From Paraspadella gotoi (Eukaryota; Chaetognatha), in contig CM119266.1 in the NCBI GenBank assembly GCA_051294375.1, positions 14,302,755-14,366,754 on the forward strand: DNA of 64,000 nucleotides, given 5' to 3'. This document shows, one piece after another, positions 1-11,480 of the stretch. Within the stretch, counting starts at the first letter, position 1. Every line of letters starts with the position of its first letter. Position numbers and translations under genes: made by a program. The notes beneath the pieces are model-generated. The model searched no databases, was not told the origin of the DNA, and saw nothing but the letters and a program-made list of their open reading frames with translations.

Positions 1-1090
1 GTTATTCTAATTCCTCCATAATCATCAAATTTCTTATTTTTTTCTGTTCTAGAGCCGAAATTCAAGTCTAACGACGAATTCTACTGCGTCCACAGTTTTT
101 TATTTTAAAGAAAAGCCAATTAAAACAGCCTCAATTGACACAATTTTAAAAATTAAGTATTTTTTAATATTGAAATTGCAGACAACTTCTTTCCTTGAGA
201 AAGAAAAAGAAAAGAAAAGAAAAGAAAAGAAAAGAAAAGAAAAGAAAAGAAAAGAAAAGAAAAGAGAGAAAAAGAGGAAAGAAAGGCGTTCGTTTTTGGC
301 GCGAAATTGGATAAAAGTCCCGACGGAGGAAGAAGGCAAGGAGATAGGCGAGTCTGCAAATTGCCCGATTTCAACGAGAGATCCGAGGGCGAGGAAGAGG
401 GAGTCGGAGGAGGAGGGGGATGAGAGTTGGGGGCTGAGGATAGACCGCCCCTCGCCCTTGCATCCACCCGACGTCGTTTACGCGCCACGCCCTCCTTCCT
501 AGAATCCTTTCAGCCCGCCATAGGACGCGGAGGCTCGGCGATCCCGGTAGAACTTGTCTTGTTTTGTCTTTTATTTAGAATATTTACAACGCTTTTCTTG
601 AGGAATTCACAAAAACACAGTTTGAATAATTTTACAATATAGTATTCTTTATTATTGCATCTCATATTTTTTTTCTAACTCACTCAAAACATTTACCCTG
701 TCGCCAATGGGATCTCTCTCTCTTCTAAGCAGACACCTACTGGCGAGCGGAGAAAGTGTTTCCGGGATCAAAGGCCATCTCCCGCCAACTCCGCTTCGGC
801 CTTCCACTCTGCCGTACCCCGCCCGGCCTTTCCTTGCATTGCCATGTCCCCCGCCCTGCCATGCCCTGTCGCCTCGATCCTCTCGCGTTCCACTTCCATT
901 CCAGTTTTTATCATCCGCCTCCGCGTGTTAGACCCTTCATCTGCTTCATCCTCTCGGCCTCGTCCTCATCTTCGTAGTATTTTCATCTCCTAGGCCTTTT
1001 ACGCATTCTCATCTCCTTCATCTCCTCGGCCTCATCCTCATCCTAGTACTTTTTCATCTCCTTGCCCTCTTTCTCATTCTCATCTCCTTC
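1..1090. other. Non-coding left edge with simple repeats
   Basis: No gene is seen. The stretch has an AT-rich start, an AAAAG pentamer repeat near 200-265, a GC-rich patch around 300-540, and a pyrimidine-rich region from about 700. The reading frames here are low complexity ([19 protein letters not shown]) and resemble no family. Confidence 0.7.
200..265 (+). repeat. (GAAAA)n pentanucleotide microsatellite
   Basis: About twelve tandem units of GAAAA/AAAAG are visible, with small interruptions at both ends. It is all purine on the plus strand. Confidence 0.95.
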
Positions 1091-1095
1091 AAAAG
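930..1095 (+). repeat. Degenerate CTCATCTCCT minisatellite
   Basis: Degenerate repeats built from TCATCTCCT, CCTCGGCCTC and CTCATCCTCA follow one another. A reverse-complement relative (GATGAGAATGAGGAAGAGGC units) lies at 7.93-8.08 kb, so the two may be parts of one repeated block in opposite orientation. Confidence 0.6.
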
Positions 1096-1147
1096 AGAGA
1101 GATTCTCTCTCTCTCTCTCTTCCTGTCTATCTCTCTCTCTCTCTCTC
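1091..1147. repeat. GA-to-CT switching dinucleotide tract
   Basis: A short GA run turns directly into a CT run (AGAGAGAGATTCTCTCTC), giving a near-perfect palindrome, and then continues as imperfect (CT)n. A similar GA/TC switch is seen at 17,897-17,920 at the edge of an N gap. Confidence 0.85.
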
Positions 1148-1888
1148 GTATGCCTAGCGCGGATTTCTCCGCTTCGCTCTCGTCGTCTCTGGTTTTGGGT
1201 TCGATTGGTTTGTAAAACAAACCGAAAAATCGTTGATATCGATGTTCAATGCGCATTATTGACTTTAGCGCGCCGTCGAGGACCTGGTGCCGAGAACTCG
1301 TCGTTTTTCGGTCGTCCGTCGTCGTTCGTCGTAGTCGTGCGTACCTTTTAAGGCATCTTCTAACGATTCAAAGAAAGGGGTGAACGAGAGCCAAGAGTGG
1401 AAGGGAGATCTCCTGTTTGACCTTTGTCAACTTTGTTAAGATGAAGAGTTTGTCTTTTTAAAGTGATTACATTCCTGCCCTTGCACACACAATCATCCAC
1501 TCAGCTACCCGTCCCATCCCACCGTTACACTCGTTGCAACAGTACATACGGCAACTTTCCTTTTTTCTCTTCAGATACCATGATAATCCGAACGTTTTAA
1601 CGTGACTGTTATACATTACAGATCTGTTTCTCATTTCCGTCCCTTCGGAGGAGTCACGTACAGGGGGCGCAATAATATCTAAAGCATTTTCCGGTACTCA
1701 TCGATTTACGGGAGACGAAGATAGGAGAGAGAGAAAGAGAAGAGAGAATGGGATGGGATGAGAGAAAAAGAAGAAGGGAGCGAAAAACTCAAAAGAAAAG
1801 AAGAGAGCGATAATAGACTAGTTAAAATAAGGAAAGATGAGAGACCAGGTGAGAAAGGAGCGAAGAAGAGAGGAAGAGCGAAAGAGAA

Positions 1889-1895
1889 CAGAGAG

Positions 1896-1948
<53 letters not shown>

Positions 1949-1951
1949 AGA
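1889..1951 (+). repeat. (GA)n microsatellite
   Basis: A nearly pure GA dinucleotide run with one AA break. It is the counterpart of the CT run at 10,665-10,720 in the direct copy of block X. Confidence 0.95.
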
Positions 1952-2258
1952 GGAATGAGAATACGCCACATATAACGACCGAGCCGAAGCCCAACATGTC
2001 ATTAAGGTGAGCAAGAAAACACCGTCAACTGCTGGGCCACCAATAGATGTCCAATCCTAAGATAAGGTGTTTATAAGGGGTAGAAGAACAGGTCTATAGA
2101 GGGGGACGGGGGGTGAAAAGAGAAAGTCTATGGGGTGGAAACTATGGGGGATGGCTCGGGGGGTCAAATCAAGATTTTGTCAGGGGGCAGTCAAAGAGGT
2201 GGGTTGTGAATATGGATCGGAAAAAGAAAGGATCACGAGAGCCTAATATCACGAGAGA

Positions 2259-2309
2259 GAGAGAGAGAAGAGAGAGAGAGCGAAGAAGAGAGAGAGAGAG
2301 AGAAGGAGA

Positions 2310-2359
<50 letters not shown>
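2259..2359 (+). repeat. (GA)n microsatellite
   Basis: An imperfect GA tract of about 100 bp. Its reverse complement is at 10,261-10,366 and 18,958-19,062, which helps align the three X copies. Confidence 0.95.
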
Positions 2360-3216
2360 CAACGCAACAAAAGTCAGGAATTGCCCCCAACCCTCAGACT
2401 CCTGCGAATAAAGATCCACCGATCGAATGAAGTAGAAAAAAAAAAGAAAAAAAGAAAATGCGTAAAGGCCAAAGTCGTTTTCACGTCCGCGTTCCCGAGG
2501 GAGAGAAGGGCGGGAAATCGAGGTTGCGCTCCCCACCCGGCGCCAGGCACCCGCCTTAATTTACGAAAAGCCCGTGCCGATAAATATAGGTTCGTCCCTT
2601 CGATTCTCGATTCGCCAACGAACTTTCTAATCGCGCCCGTCATTCTGGCTGCGCTCAGTTTGCGCGGGCGGTGTCTACTCTCATGGCGACGATGAAATCT
2701 AGTTCCGATACGATGAAATCCAGCTCTTCTTTTTTTCTTCGCCCAACGCGATTAAACACCGGGTAGGATATTTCGGGCGAGTTTTCGTCTTTAACGAACA
2801 AAAAAAAGGTTTTTTTTTTAGCACAAAAACCGGTAGGGAAGAATATCTTTCGATCGGAAGATCGAAGAATCGGATAAGTCGCGCGCCCTTCGTGCGTTCG
2901 ACGAGAGACAAGAAATAAAAATTAGATCACGCAAAGGTAAACAAAAAAGTGCAACGTGAAAGGAGAAGTAAAGAGAAGAAAAGGAAAAGAATAAAAGGAA
3001 AAGCAGATAGGAATCTTTTTCGAGGCCGCTTCGCGACGAGACGCACGAACGAAGCCTGCGTCAGGATCGAAACGATAGCGATGGAAATGATATGGTGCTG
3101 CCACATTCCGGGGTCATCGCCGCGGAACGAGATGACGACGACGAATAGCAGGACGACGAAAGAAGCGTGCGACGAGCGTGAAAAATATGAAGTGGGTGAG
3201 CGAGAAAGAGCAGCGG

Positions 3217-3292
3217 GGAGGAGAGAGGAGAGAGAGAGAAGAGAGAGAGGAGAGAGAGAGAGAGAGAGAGAGAAAGAAGAGAGAGATACGGT
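3217..3292 (+). repeat. (GA)n microsatellite
   Basis: An imperfect GA tract at the point where block X III (9.4 kb) is joined to block Y2. It is a likely misassembly hot spot. Confidence 0.95.
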
Positions 3293-3603
3293 AAGAAATG
3301 CAAATTGAAAAGAGAAAATAAAGTAAAAGAATAGACAGAAAAAAAGAAACAAATAAGAAAAGAAAGACTCGACAGAATATACATCGCTGCAAAATGAAGG
3401 TTGAAAAATCGAAAAGAAAAAAGAAAATGGAGAGGCGGAACGATGGATGGATGGATGAGGCAGGGAAAGGAGGAACGGAGGTGCTTTTTCTTTTCTTCTT
3501 TTTCGGCGGTGAAGGACAAAGGAAATATGAAATGGAACAAAAGGATTATGACGAAAATCCCAGGATTATGTGGCAGCTTTTGAGTGACATCGAATTCTCT
3601 GTC

Positions 3604-3615
3604 AGAGAGAGAGTG

Positions 3616-3656
<41 letters not shown>

Positions 3657-3663
3657 TAGAGAG

Positions 3664-3700
<37 letters not shown>

Positions 3701-3702
3701 GA
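3604..3702 (+). repeat. (GA)n microsatellite
   Basis: An imperfect GA tract. The matching place in the 17-kb copy is the CT run that runs into the 590-N gap. Confidence 0.95.
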
Positions 3703-4049
3703 TGCAGGAGCGTGATGAGGGATTTGCGATTTTTATTTTTCCGATTGGAAAGTCAAGTTAGCGGAGAAATTTAAAAAATCTGAAAGAAAAAAGATAAAAT
3801 CGTTGCGGATGAACAACGAGAATCGAGGATTGGAACTACGCCAAATACAATCTGCGCATTACGCGTTTACACGCAGCACGGCGCCTTTGTCTTTTGATAA
3901 GGGCAATTGTTGAACAAATTTGGTCTGCTCGGTACTGGTACTCGGGTACAAACTTCCTTATACTTCAAGAGTTGTACAAACTGACCAAAGAATAGGAATG
4001 CTTCAAGGTTTTAGCTAAAAAAAATGCAATTAATTTATTTTAATTTATT

Positions 4050-4053
4050 TTAT
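4050..4053 (+). repeat. Left target-site duplication TTAT
   Basis: TTAT directly precedes the left inverted repeat and is repeated directly after the right one (5,892-5,895). The uninterrupted relative around 16,920-16,930 has a single TTAT (read in reverse complement) at this place. Confidence 0.8.
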
Positions 4054-4077
4054 GGCAGTGTCTATACGAACGCCTTT
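4054..4077 (+). repeat. Left terminal inverted repeat
   Basis: Begins GGCAGTGTCTATACGAACGC and pairs with 5,870-5,891 with a two-base indel (TATACG versus TACG) and a few mismatches. Confidence 0.8.
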
Positions 4078-5869
4078 CTTAAAACCATATGATTTCTAAC
4101 TGTAAAAAATTATTACCTTTTTAGTGTTGTCGTTTAATTCTTCAGGTTTCATTCTAAACTTTAAAAAAATCGGTTTTGGATAGTTATCTCCCTATGCATA
4201 AGACAACGGCAATGTTTGTTATTCTAAATATTCAAAATTCGCTAACGACAAAAGTTCTTCAGAGTTTTTGAACTAATTGAGTTGAAAAAATCTATTTCAA
4301 ACTATCGAGTTACGAAATCTACGTAAAACATTGGTTTAAAAAAATGGAAAAGTTTTAAAGCTTTTCGCGAGAAGAAATTGGAGCGTAGACACTCCACGTC
4401 TTAGAATGCAAGCGATTTTTCTCCTTTAAATCTAAGATTAATTATTTTCTTTTTCATTCTTTCTTCTCTTTTCTTTTCTTTCTGTCTCTTGCATTACTTT
4501 TTTTCTTTCTTTCTCCTTTTTCTTTCTTTCTCTCTTTTTTCCTTCTTTCTTTCTTTCTCTCTTTTTTCCTCTTTGTTTTTTTCTCTCATCTCTTCTGTTC
4601 TTACTATCTCTTTCTCTCTCTCTTTTGTTTTCTCTCTTTCTTCGCTCTCTATTCGTTCTCTTTTTTTTTTTTGCTTTTTTTATTCTGTATCGTAATGTTG
4701 CCATAATCTTTCTTCTCTCTCTTTCTTTCTCCTTTTTTTTTTTTTTGCTTTTTTTTTTCTGTATCGTAATGTTGCCCATAATCTTCCTCTCTCTCTTTCT
4801 TTCTGAAGAGAAACTCGCATCGTAACGCTTTTTGATCAAATATTTTTTTTTGAGTTTATATAGTTTTGTAATTATTAATTATTAATTACCGCTAATGATC
4901 GTGGGCAGATCCGACATTGTTTGCTCAAACTTGATTCTTCCTTCCTTTTTTCTTTCTTATCCTTTCTTCTCTTGCTTTCCTTTCTCCTTTTTTCTTTCTT
5001 TATTTCTTTAATTCTTTATTTTTTTTTCTGTATTAATTTATTTCTTTAGTTTATGCTCCAAAAATTGGTAACTCGCGATTTTTTTTTCTATTTTGGTTTC
5101 TTAGCAGATTTAGTTAAAGTTCGACAGATTTTTAGCGGAATAATTTGTCCGCAAAACCTGTCGACACGCGAAAAAAATGATTAAAAAATTGTCCTGATGC
5201 TTTAAGATAACGCAAATGATGCGGTTTTTAAAGATTGTAACAAGAATAATAATAGTGCACAACTAATAAAACTATAAAAACAAATAAATCTAAAGTCGAA
5301 ATGAAAAATAAACTACAATCACAAAAAATCACAAATTCAAAAGACATCTTAAAAAAATTTTTTAAAAGAAAACGGCCATGAAAGCTTTTTTCTTTATATT
5401 ACAGATATAATTAGCTTTTATCATGTGGGGAATATTTTGTATTAAGTTTCAATTAATTTAAAAGAATGTTTAAGTTAAGTTTAAAATGACAAAATGACAA
5501 AAATGCCATTTTTTGACTAACCATTTTAAAAAAATTCATTTTGCAGACAAATGGTGAATATTAACAAAATGCTTCTACCCCAGTAGAATGAACATAAAGG
5601 GAAACCTAAAAACGAAGTAAAAAATTTTCTTTTTTGATCTTCACTTGAAAATAGTGCCAAAACTGAAAATGGACAAAAATGGACAAGATTTTTTGAAGAT
5701 AAAAATTGCCTTAATAAAAACTATCGTTTAGCTGATAAAATTTATAGGGAATGACTTTATTTACCCCATTGTTTTGGCCAACTCTTTGTGAAATATAGTC
5801 CGAAGTATAAAAAAATTTAGCATTTCATGATTTGAATAATAAGGAGATTTCAAGTTCATTTTCTTGACA

Positions 5870-5891
5870 AAAGGCTTTCGTAGACACTGCC
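5870..5891 (-). repeat. Right terminal inverted repeat
   Basis: The reverse complement reads GGCAGTGTCTACGAAAGCCT, matching the left end. It is followed by the TTAT target duplication. Confidence 0.8.
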
Positions 5892-5895
5892 TTAT
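5892..5895 (+). repeat. Right target-site duplication TTAT
   Basis: TTAT immediately after the right terminal repeat. Block X sequence resumes here (ACGTCTATT), matching the reverse complement of about 16,905-16,922. Confidence 0.8.
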
Positions 5896-6084
5896 ACGTC
5901 TATTGTATTTTATTATTGACCTTTATATTATGTATCTTTGGCCGTTCGATGCGAAAGGCCTTCCACCGCGAGGTTCCCCTCTCCACGGACGAGACCGACT
6001 TCGGCTGGGATTATTTCATTTTCTCGATTCACTCACCTGAGCAATCTGAGTCGGGAGGAGACAGAATGCGAAGGAAATTGAGAA

Positions 6085-7330
6085 GGCTAGGTTGGTGAGG
6101 TGGTGTGAACGAGAAAGGGAAAAGACCGCCGAGGAAAGAATAAAAAATGTAATTAAAAAGTACAAAAGAAATAGTTAATGTAAGACATACAAGAACGGTT
6201 TCAGTTGAATTAAGGGAAAAACGAGAAAGGATATTTTCACTTGAGTTTTTCGCATTACACAACAAAATTTTAAAACAAACCTCTAAAATGGTAAATATAG
6301 GTCGAGATGCAGAAGATAAAGAAAAGAACCCTGGGCGCGTTCAGAGAAATATACGAGAAAGAAGGAAGTTAACATCAAACGCGGGAAGCCCTGGCGTGGG
6401 TCGGGGGGGGGGGACGGGCGCTCAAAACGAGGTGGAACGCGGAACTCTAAAATCTCGCGGCCATTCGAGACCATCTTTTCCCTGCCGGACAAGAATGCTT
6501 TTTCTCGGCGCCGCCAAAAGATCCTGACATTTGCACATGGGTCTGGCGAGTTTGAGGGAGGTTGGCGAGGTGAAAAGTTGAAGGCGGGTGAGGAATTGGG
6601 TGGGGGAGTGAGAAAGGCGGGTGGAGAGGTGCAATGAAAAGCGGCTTAGTTATTCTGCTGGATGGAGATAAAGTCAGGTAAAAAAAAAAGCAATCCTGAA
6701 GGTAACTTTCTTCGGGTGAAGAAGCTGAACCTGCGTCCAACAATTCCAAGGAATCAATCCGAGCAAGACGGCAATAAGTCTGCTAAACGGTACCCACAGG
6801 CGAAACGGGTGCTATCTGGCAGAAAGGTGACAACTCGTGGCAAAAACATTTCTCAAACATGGCAAACATGAATCACGTGCAAATACGCAAAGCTCACATC
6901 AAGTAGTGAGTTGCACGTATACTCACTATAGCATCAACTTTCGACACGCACTCACGCGAAAGTATGAACTGTTGACTTAGAACCCTCTGATACGCTAGCA
7001 GATCACGAGAAAAGACGAACAGAAAGCAAAAAGTGAGAAAGGGCGATTTTCGTTGTCCGAAAAGTGCCCGACACATTTGCACGGAGCGCATTGGGCGACG
7101 TCGGGCGGGGGAGGATGAGCCGGGTATGCGCGGAGGAGATTCATCTCCTTAGTCGAGGCTGTGACAGAGAATAAGAGGAAAGATAGTAGGCCACCTCTCA
7201 AGACAAAATGGGTTCCGGCCTGTGGCCGAGGAAATTTAATCGACGCCAAACGCAGGATCTTTCGTTTTCTCTCTCGTCTCTCTTTCCTCTCTCGCTCCGC
7301 TCTTCCGCTCTCTTCCTCTCCTCTTCTCTT
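6085..7330 (+). repeat. Block Y, copy 1
   Basis: Aligns in the same orientation with 8,131-9,330. Shared strings include AACGAGAA..GGGAAAAGACCG, CCCTGGGCGCGT, GGAAGCCCTGGCG and GGGTTCCGGC. The copies differ by very frequent one-base indels. No reading frame is preserved between them, so the block is not coding in this form. Confidence 0.85.
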
Positions 7331-7339
7331 CTCCATTGT

Positions 7340-8105
7340 CATCTCTCCTGTATACTCCTCTCTCTCTCTCTCTCTCTCTGCTTTCTTTCTGTTTCTTCCT
7401 CATCACATTATATTTATTTATTTTAGACATATACTTCAAGTGTTTACACTAAATGTATATTAGTGCAAAGCTGATAAAAGCTCCACAGACCACGTTTCTC
7501 AAATTTCTGTCTACGTATAATACCACGTATGAGAGCATAACTGTTGTTTAAACTTAAGACGGATTCCAGATTTATTTTTTTAGTTTAAATTTAAGATATA
7601 ATTGACAATTGAGACGAGCCTCAAAGAAAATTGGCGACGCTGCAAAAACGCGAAAGCGTCATAAACCGCCAATGATGGAAAAAGATGTTAATCTTGCGGG
7701 CGAGATCTTCGTGAAATAGCGCTCGTGGCTCAGATGCCGCTTCGGAACGGGGATGAACTTTGGCAGTAAAAGCGATGGGGGAGGATGGGGGGCAGGGCGT
7801 GGGAGGGAGCGAGGTGGCCTGAGGACCACATGGGTGAAAGAGAACGAAATAGAAGAGTACGGAGAGAGTGAAAAGAGGAAGATGAGGACGAAGCAAAGAG
7901 ATGAAGGGAGATGAGGAGAGGAAGAAGAGGAGAGGCAAGGATATGAAGGGGAGATGAGAATGAGGAAGAGGCCAGAAGAGGAGTAGGGCACAAGGATATG
8001 AGGAGATGAGAATGAGGAAGAGGCCAAATAGAAAGGAGAAAGGCAAAAGATATGAAGGAGATGAGAATGAAAGAGACAAAAGAAGACGGAAGAAGGCAAA
8101 TAATA
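7340..8105. other. Spacer between Y copies with purine-rich minisatellite
   Basis: No gene is seen. The left part is AT-rich. From about 7,850 it is purine-rich with degenerate repeats of ATATGAAGGAGATGAGAATG / AGGAAGAGGCC, three of them at about 7,940, 7,995 and 8,050. It ends at a 25-N gap (8,106-8,130). Confidence 0.7.
7938..8085 (+). repeat. GATGAGAATGAGGAAGAGGC minisatellite
   Basis: Three imperfect copies spaced about 55 bp apart. Units share GATATGA, GGAGATGAGAATGA and, in the first two, GGAAGAGGCC. Confidence 0.75.
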
Positions 8106-8130
8106 NNNNNNNNNNNNNNNNNNNNNNNNN

Positions 8131-9330
8131 GTGAGGTTGTGAACGAGAAGGGGGGAAAAGACCGCGAAGGAAAGATAAAAAATGTAATTGAAAAAGTATC
8201 AAAAAGAAATAGTTAAGTAAGACATCCAAGAAACTGGTTTCAGTTGAATTAATGAGAAAAACGAGAAGGTATTTCCCTTTGAGTCTTTTTCCTAACATAA
8301 CACAATTTTAAAACGACGACTCCTAAAACTGGTAAAATCAGGGCGAGATCAGAAGTAATAAAGAAAAAACCCTGGGCGCGTCAGAGAAATAACGGAAGGA
8401 AGAAGTTAACATCAATAACGCGGGAAGCCCTGGCGATGGGTCGGGGGGGACGGGCGGCCAAATAAGAGGTTGCGATACGGCGCGACTGGCTCGAAATACT
8501 CCGGCCGAGACCATCTTTCCTCCTGCTTCACGCTGAAAAGAATGCTTTTCTCGCGCGCCAAAAATTCCTGAACATTGTCATGGTCTGGCGAGTTGAGGGA
8601 GGTGGCGGAGGTTGAAAAGTTGAGGCGGGTGACAGGCAATTTGCGGTGGGGGGAGTGAGAAGGCGGGTGGAGAGGTGGCAATGAAAACGGCTGAGTTATT
8701 CTGTGGGATGGAGATAAAAGTCAAGGAAAAGGAAAAAAAGACATCCTGAAGGTAACGTTTACTCGGAGTGAAGAACTGGACCTGCGTCCCAACAATTTCC
8801 AAGAATCATCCGAGCAAAGACGGCATAAGTCCTGCAAACGTAAGCCCACAGGAGCTGAAACGGTGCGTATCGTGGCAAAGGGTGAGGCACTCGTGGCAAA
8901 CGATTCTGCAAAGCATCTGCAAACATTCTAACATAGTGCAAATAAACAAGCTCACACTCAGGGTATCACGTTGCACAAGTTACTTACATAACATCAAGCA
9001 CGCATACAATGGAAAGTAGAACTCATTGGACTATGAGCGCCTCATCACGCATCAGAGGCAACGAAAAAGACGACAAAAGCAAAAAGGAGATAGGCGATTT
9101 TCGGTTGTCCGAAAAGTGCCCGAACATTTGCACGGCAGCCGCATTAGGGCGACGTCGGGCGGGGGGAGGATGAAGCCGGTATGCGCGGCAGGAGGATTTC
9201 ATCTCCCTTTTAAGTCGAGGCTGGTTCGAAGAGAATAAGAGGAAAGATAGTACGTCCACCTCTCAGACAAATGGGTTCCGGCTGTGGCCGAGGTAATTTT
9301 CTGACCCAACCGCAGGATTTTCGTTTTTCT
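8131..9330 (+). repeat. Block Y, copy 2
   Basis: Same-orientation copy of 6,085-7,330, beginning right after a 25-N gap. At its right end it passes into block X III inside a CT tract (9,331-9,415), where a false join would be easy. Confidence 0.85.
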
Positions 9331-9348
9331 CTCTCTCTTCTCTCCGTG

Positions 9349-9396
<48 letters not shown>

Positions 9397-9415
9397 CTCT
9401 CTCTCTCCTCCGCTG
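9331..9415 (+). repeat. (CT)n microsatellite at block junction
   Basis: Imperfect CT run between block Y2 and block X III. In the inverted X copy the equivalent GA tract at 3,217-3,292 continues into different sequence (3,300-3,600), so one of the joins is probably rearranged. Confidence 0.9.
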
Positions 9416-10260
9416 CTCTTTCTCGCTCACCCACTTCATATTTTTCACGCTTCGTCGCACCCTTCGTTCGTCGTCCTGCTATCGTCGTCGTCATCGTTCG
9501 TCGCGGCGATTGACCGCGGAATGGGCAGGCCATACTCATTTCCATCGCTTCGTTCGATCCTGACGCAGGCTTCGTCGTGCGTCCCGTCGCGAAGCGGGCC
9601 TTCGAAAAGATCCTATCTGCTTTTCCTTTTATTCTTTTCTCTTTCTTCTCTTTACTTCTCCTTTCACGTTGACTTTTTTGTTTTACTTTGTTGTGAGTCT
9701 AATTTTTATTTCTTGTCTCTCGTTCGAAACGCACGCAAGGGCGCGCGACTTATCCGATTCTTCGATCTCCGATCGAAAGATATTCTTCCCTACCGGTTTT
9801 TGTGCTAAAAAAAAAACCTTTTTTTTGTTCGTTCAAAGACGAAACGGAAACCTCTCCTACCACGGGATCCCCGTTTTGGAACGAGAAAAAAGAGAGCTGA
9901 TTATCTTACTCGGAAACTAGATTCTATTTCGCCATGGGGAGACCGAATAGTGACCGCCCGCGCCCAGCAGAAGTCGAAGTTGACGGGCGGCCGATTAGAA
10001 AAGTACGTTGGCGAATCGAGAATCGAAGGGACGAAACCTTTTATTTATCGGACCGGGGCTTTTCGTCAAATTAAGTGGGGCTGCTGGCCCGGTGGGAGCG
10101 CACCTCGATTCCCGCCCTTCTCTCCCTGGAACGGGACGTCTGAAACGACTTGGCCTTACGATTTTCTTTTTTTCTTTTTTTTTTCTACTTCATTCGATTC
10201 GTTGATCTTTTTCGAAGAGTCTGAAGGGTGTGGGGGAATTCCTGTACTTTTTGTTGCGTT

Positions 10261-10304
<44 letters not shown>

Positions 10305-10659
10305 CTCTCTCTTCTCTCTCTCTCTCTCTCTCTTCTTCGCCTCTCATCTCTTCTCTCTCTCTCTTCGTGTATTAGCTCTCGTGATCCCTTTCTTTTTCCG
10401 ATCCATATTCACAACCCACCCTTTGACTCCCCCTGACAAAACTCTGATGTTGACCCCCCGAGGCCATCCCCCATAGTTTCCACCCCATAGATTTCTCTTT
10501 TCACCCCCCTCCCCCCTTAAAAGACTCGTTCTTAACCCCTTACACCTTATCTGCGATTGGACATCTATTTGGTGGCCCTAGAGTTGCGGTGGTTTCTTGC
10601 TCACCTAATGACATTTGTTCGGGCTCGGCCGTATAGTGATGCGTATTTTCCATTCCTCT

Positions 10660-10712
<53 letters not shown>

Positions 10713-11480
10713 CTCTCTGTTTCTTCTCGCTTTCTCCTCTCTCTCTCGCTCCTTTCTCACTGGCTCTTTCACTATCTCCTTATTTTACTAGTCTATATCG
10801 CTCTCTTCTTTCTTTTTGAGTTTTTCGTTCCCTTTCTTCTCTTCTCTCATCTCCACCCATTTCTCTCTTCTCTCTTCTCTCTTCCTATCTTCTCTCCGAT
10901 AAATCGATGAGAACCGGAAATGGCTTTAGATATTATTGCGCCCCTACGATGACTCCGCTCCGAGGGACGGAGTGAATTAACAGTGATCTGTAAGTTATAC
11001 ATCACATGTAATAACGTTTCGGATTACAGTGACGTGAAGAGAAAAAAGGAAATGTCGTATGTGTACGTTGTGCAACAGGGAACGATGGTGGGCCTGGGTA
11101 AGTGGTTGCTGGTCGGATGTTCGTAGTGTGACAGGGCAGAATATAATCACTTTAAAAAGAGACAATCTTCATCTTAACAAAGCTTGACCAAGGTCAAAAG
11201 GTAGCATCTCTCCTTCCACTCTTGGCTCTCGTTCACCCCTTTCTTTGAATCGTTAGAAAGACTGCCTTAAAGAGACGCACGACGGCCACGACGACGACGA
11301 CGGACGACCGAAAACGTACGACGAGTTCTCGGCACCAGGTCCTTCGACGGCCGCGCTAAAGTCAATAATGCGCTTGAACATCGAATCAAACGATTTTCGG
11401 TTTGTTTACAAACCAATCGAACCCAAAACCAGAAGACGGGACGGAAGCGGAGAAATCCTGCGCTTAGGATACGAGAAGAA
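9400..11480 (+). repeat. Block X, direct copy III (partial)
   Basis: Matches the reverse complement of 1,146-3,250 and the direct copy at about 17,950-20,180. It lacks the part corresponding to 3,300-6,110. Like the other copies it has CT tracts at 10,261-10,366 and 10,665-10,720. No frame is conserved between copies. Confidence 0.85.

Larger units (their letters stand above)
4054..5891. mobile_element. Non-autonomous DNA transposon, 1,838 bp, with TIRs
   Basis: The element starts GGCAGTGTCTATACGAACG and ends with the imperfect reverse complement, CGTAGACACTGCC, giving terminal inverted repeats of about 22-24 bp. It is flanked by TTAT on both sides, and a block X relative near 16.92 kb shows the empty site with one TTAT. 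The interior is AT-rich with a long TTTCT/CTTT-rich stretch at about 4,440-4,800. No transposase-like frame is present, so it would depend on an enzyme made elsewhere. A 4-bp target duplication and CACTG-type ends are seen in some cut-and-paste superfamilies (CMC/Chapaev, for instance), but I do not assign a superfamily. A second CGTAGACACTCC motif near 4,385-4,396 may mark a shorter nested element. Confidence 0.85.
1146..6110 (-). repeat. Block X, inverted copy
   Basis: This stretch matches, in reverse complement and along its length, the direct blocks at 16,706-20,180 and (in part) 9,400-11,480. Anchor pairs: 1,200-1,440 with 19,890-20,130 and 11,130-11,420; 2,060-2,240 with 19,070-19,280 and 10,390-10,570; 2,440-2,930 with 18,440-18,930 and 9,720-10,230; 3,700-4,050 with 16,930-17,280. 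Differences are mostly single-base indels. The copy is interrupted by the transposon at 4,054-5,891, which the copy at 16.9 kb lacks. Nothing protein-coding is recognisable in the block. It may be a true inverted duplication or an assembly product. Confidence 0.85.

Noticed and set aside
1706-3774. Several frames of 60-160 codons rich in RERERE or SLSLSL
   Set aside because: They are translations of GA/CT microsatellites on either strand, with no conserved frame between the three block X copies.
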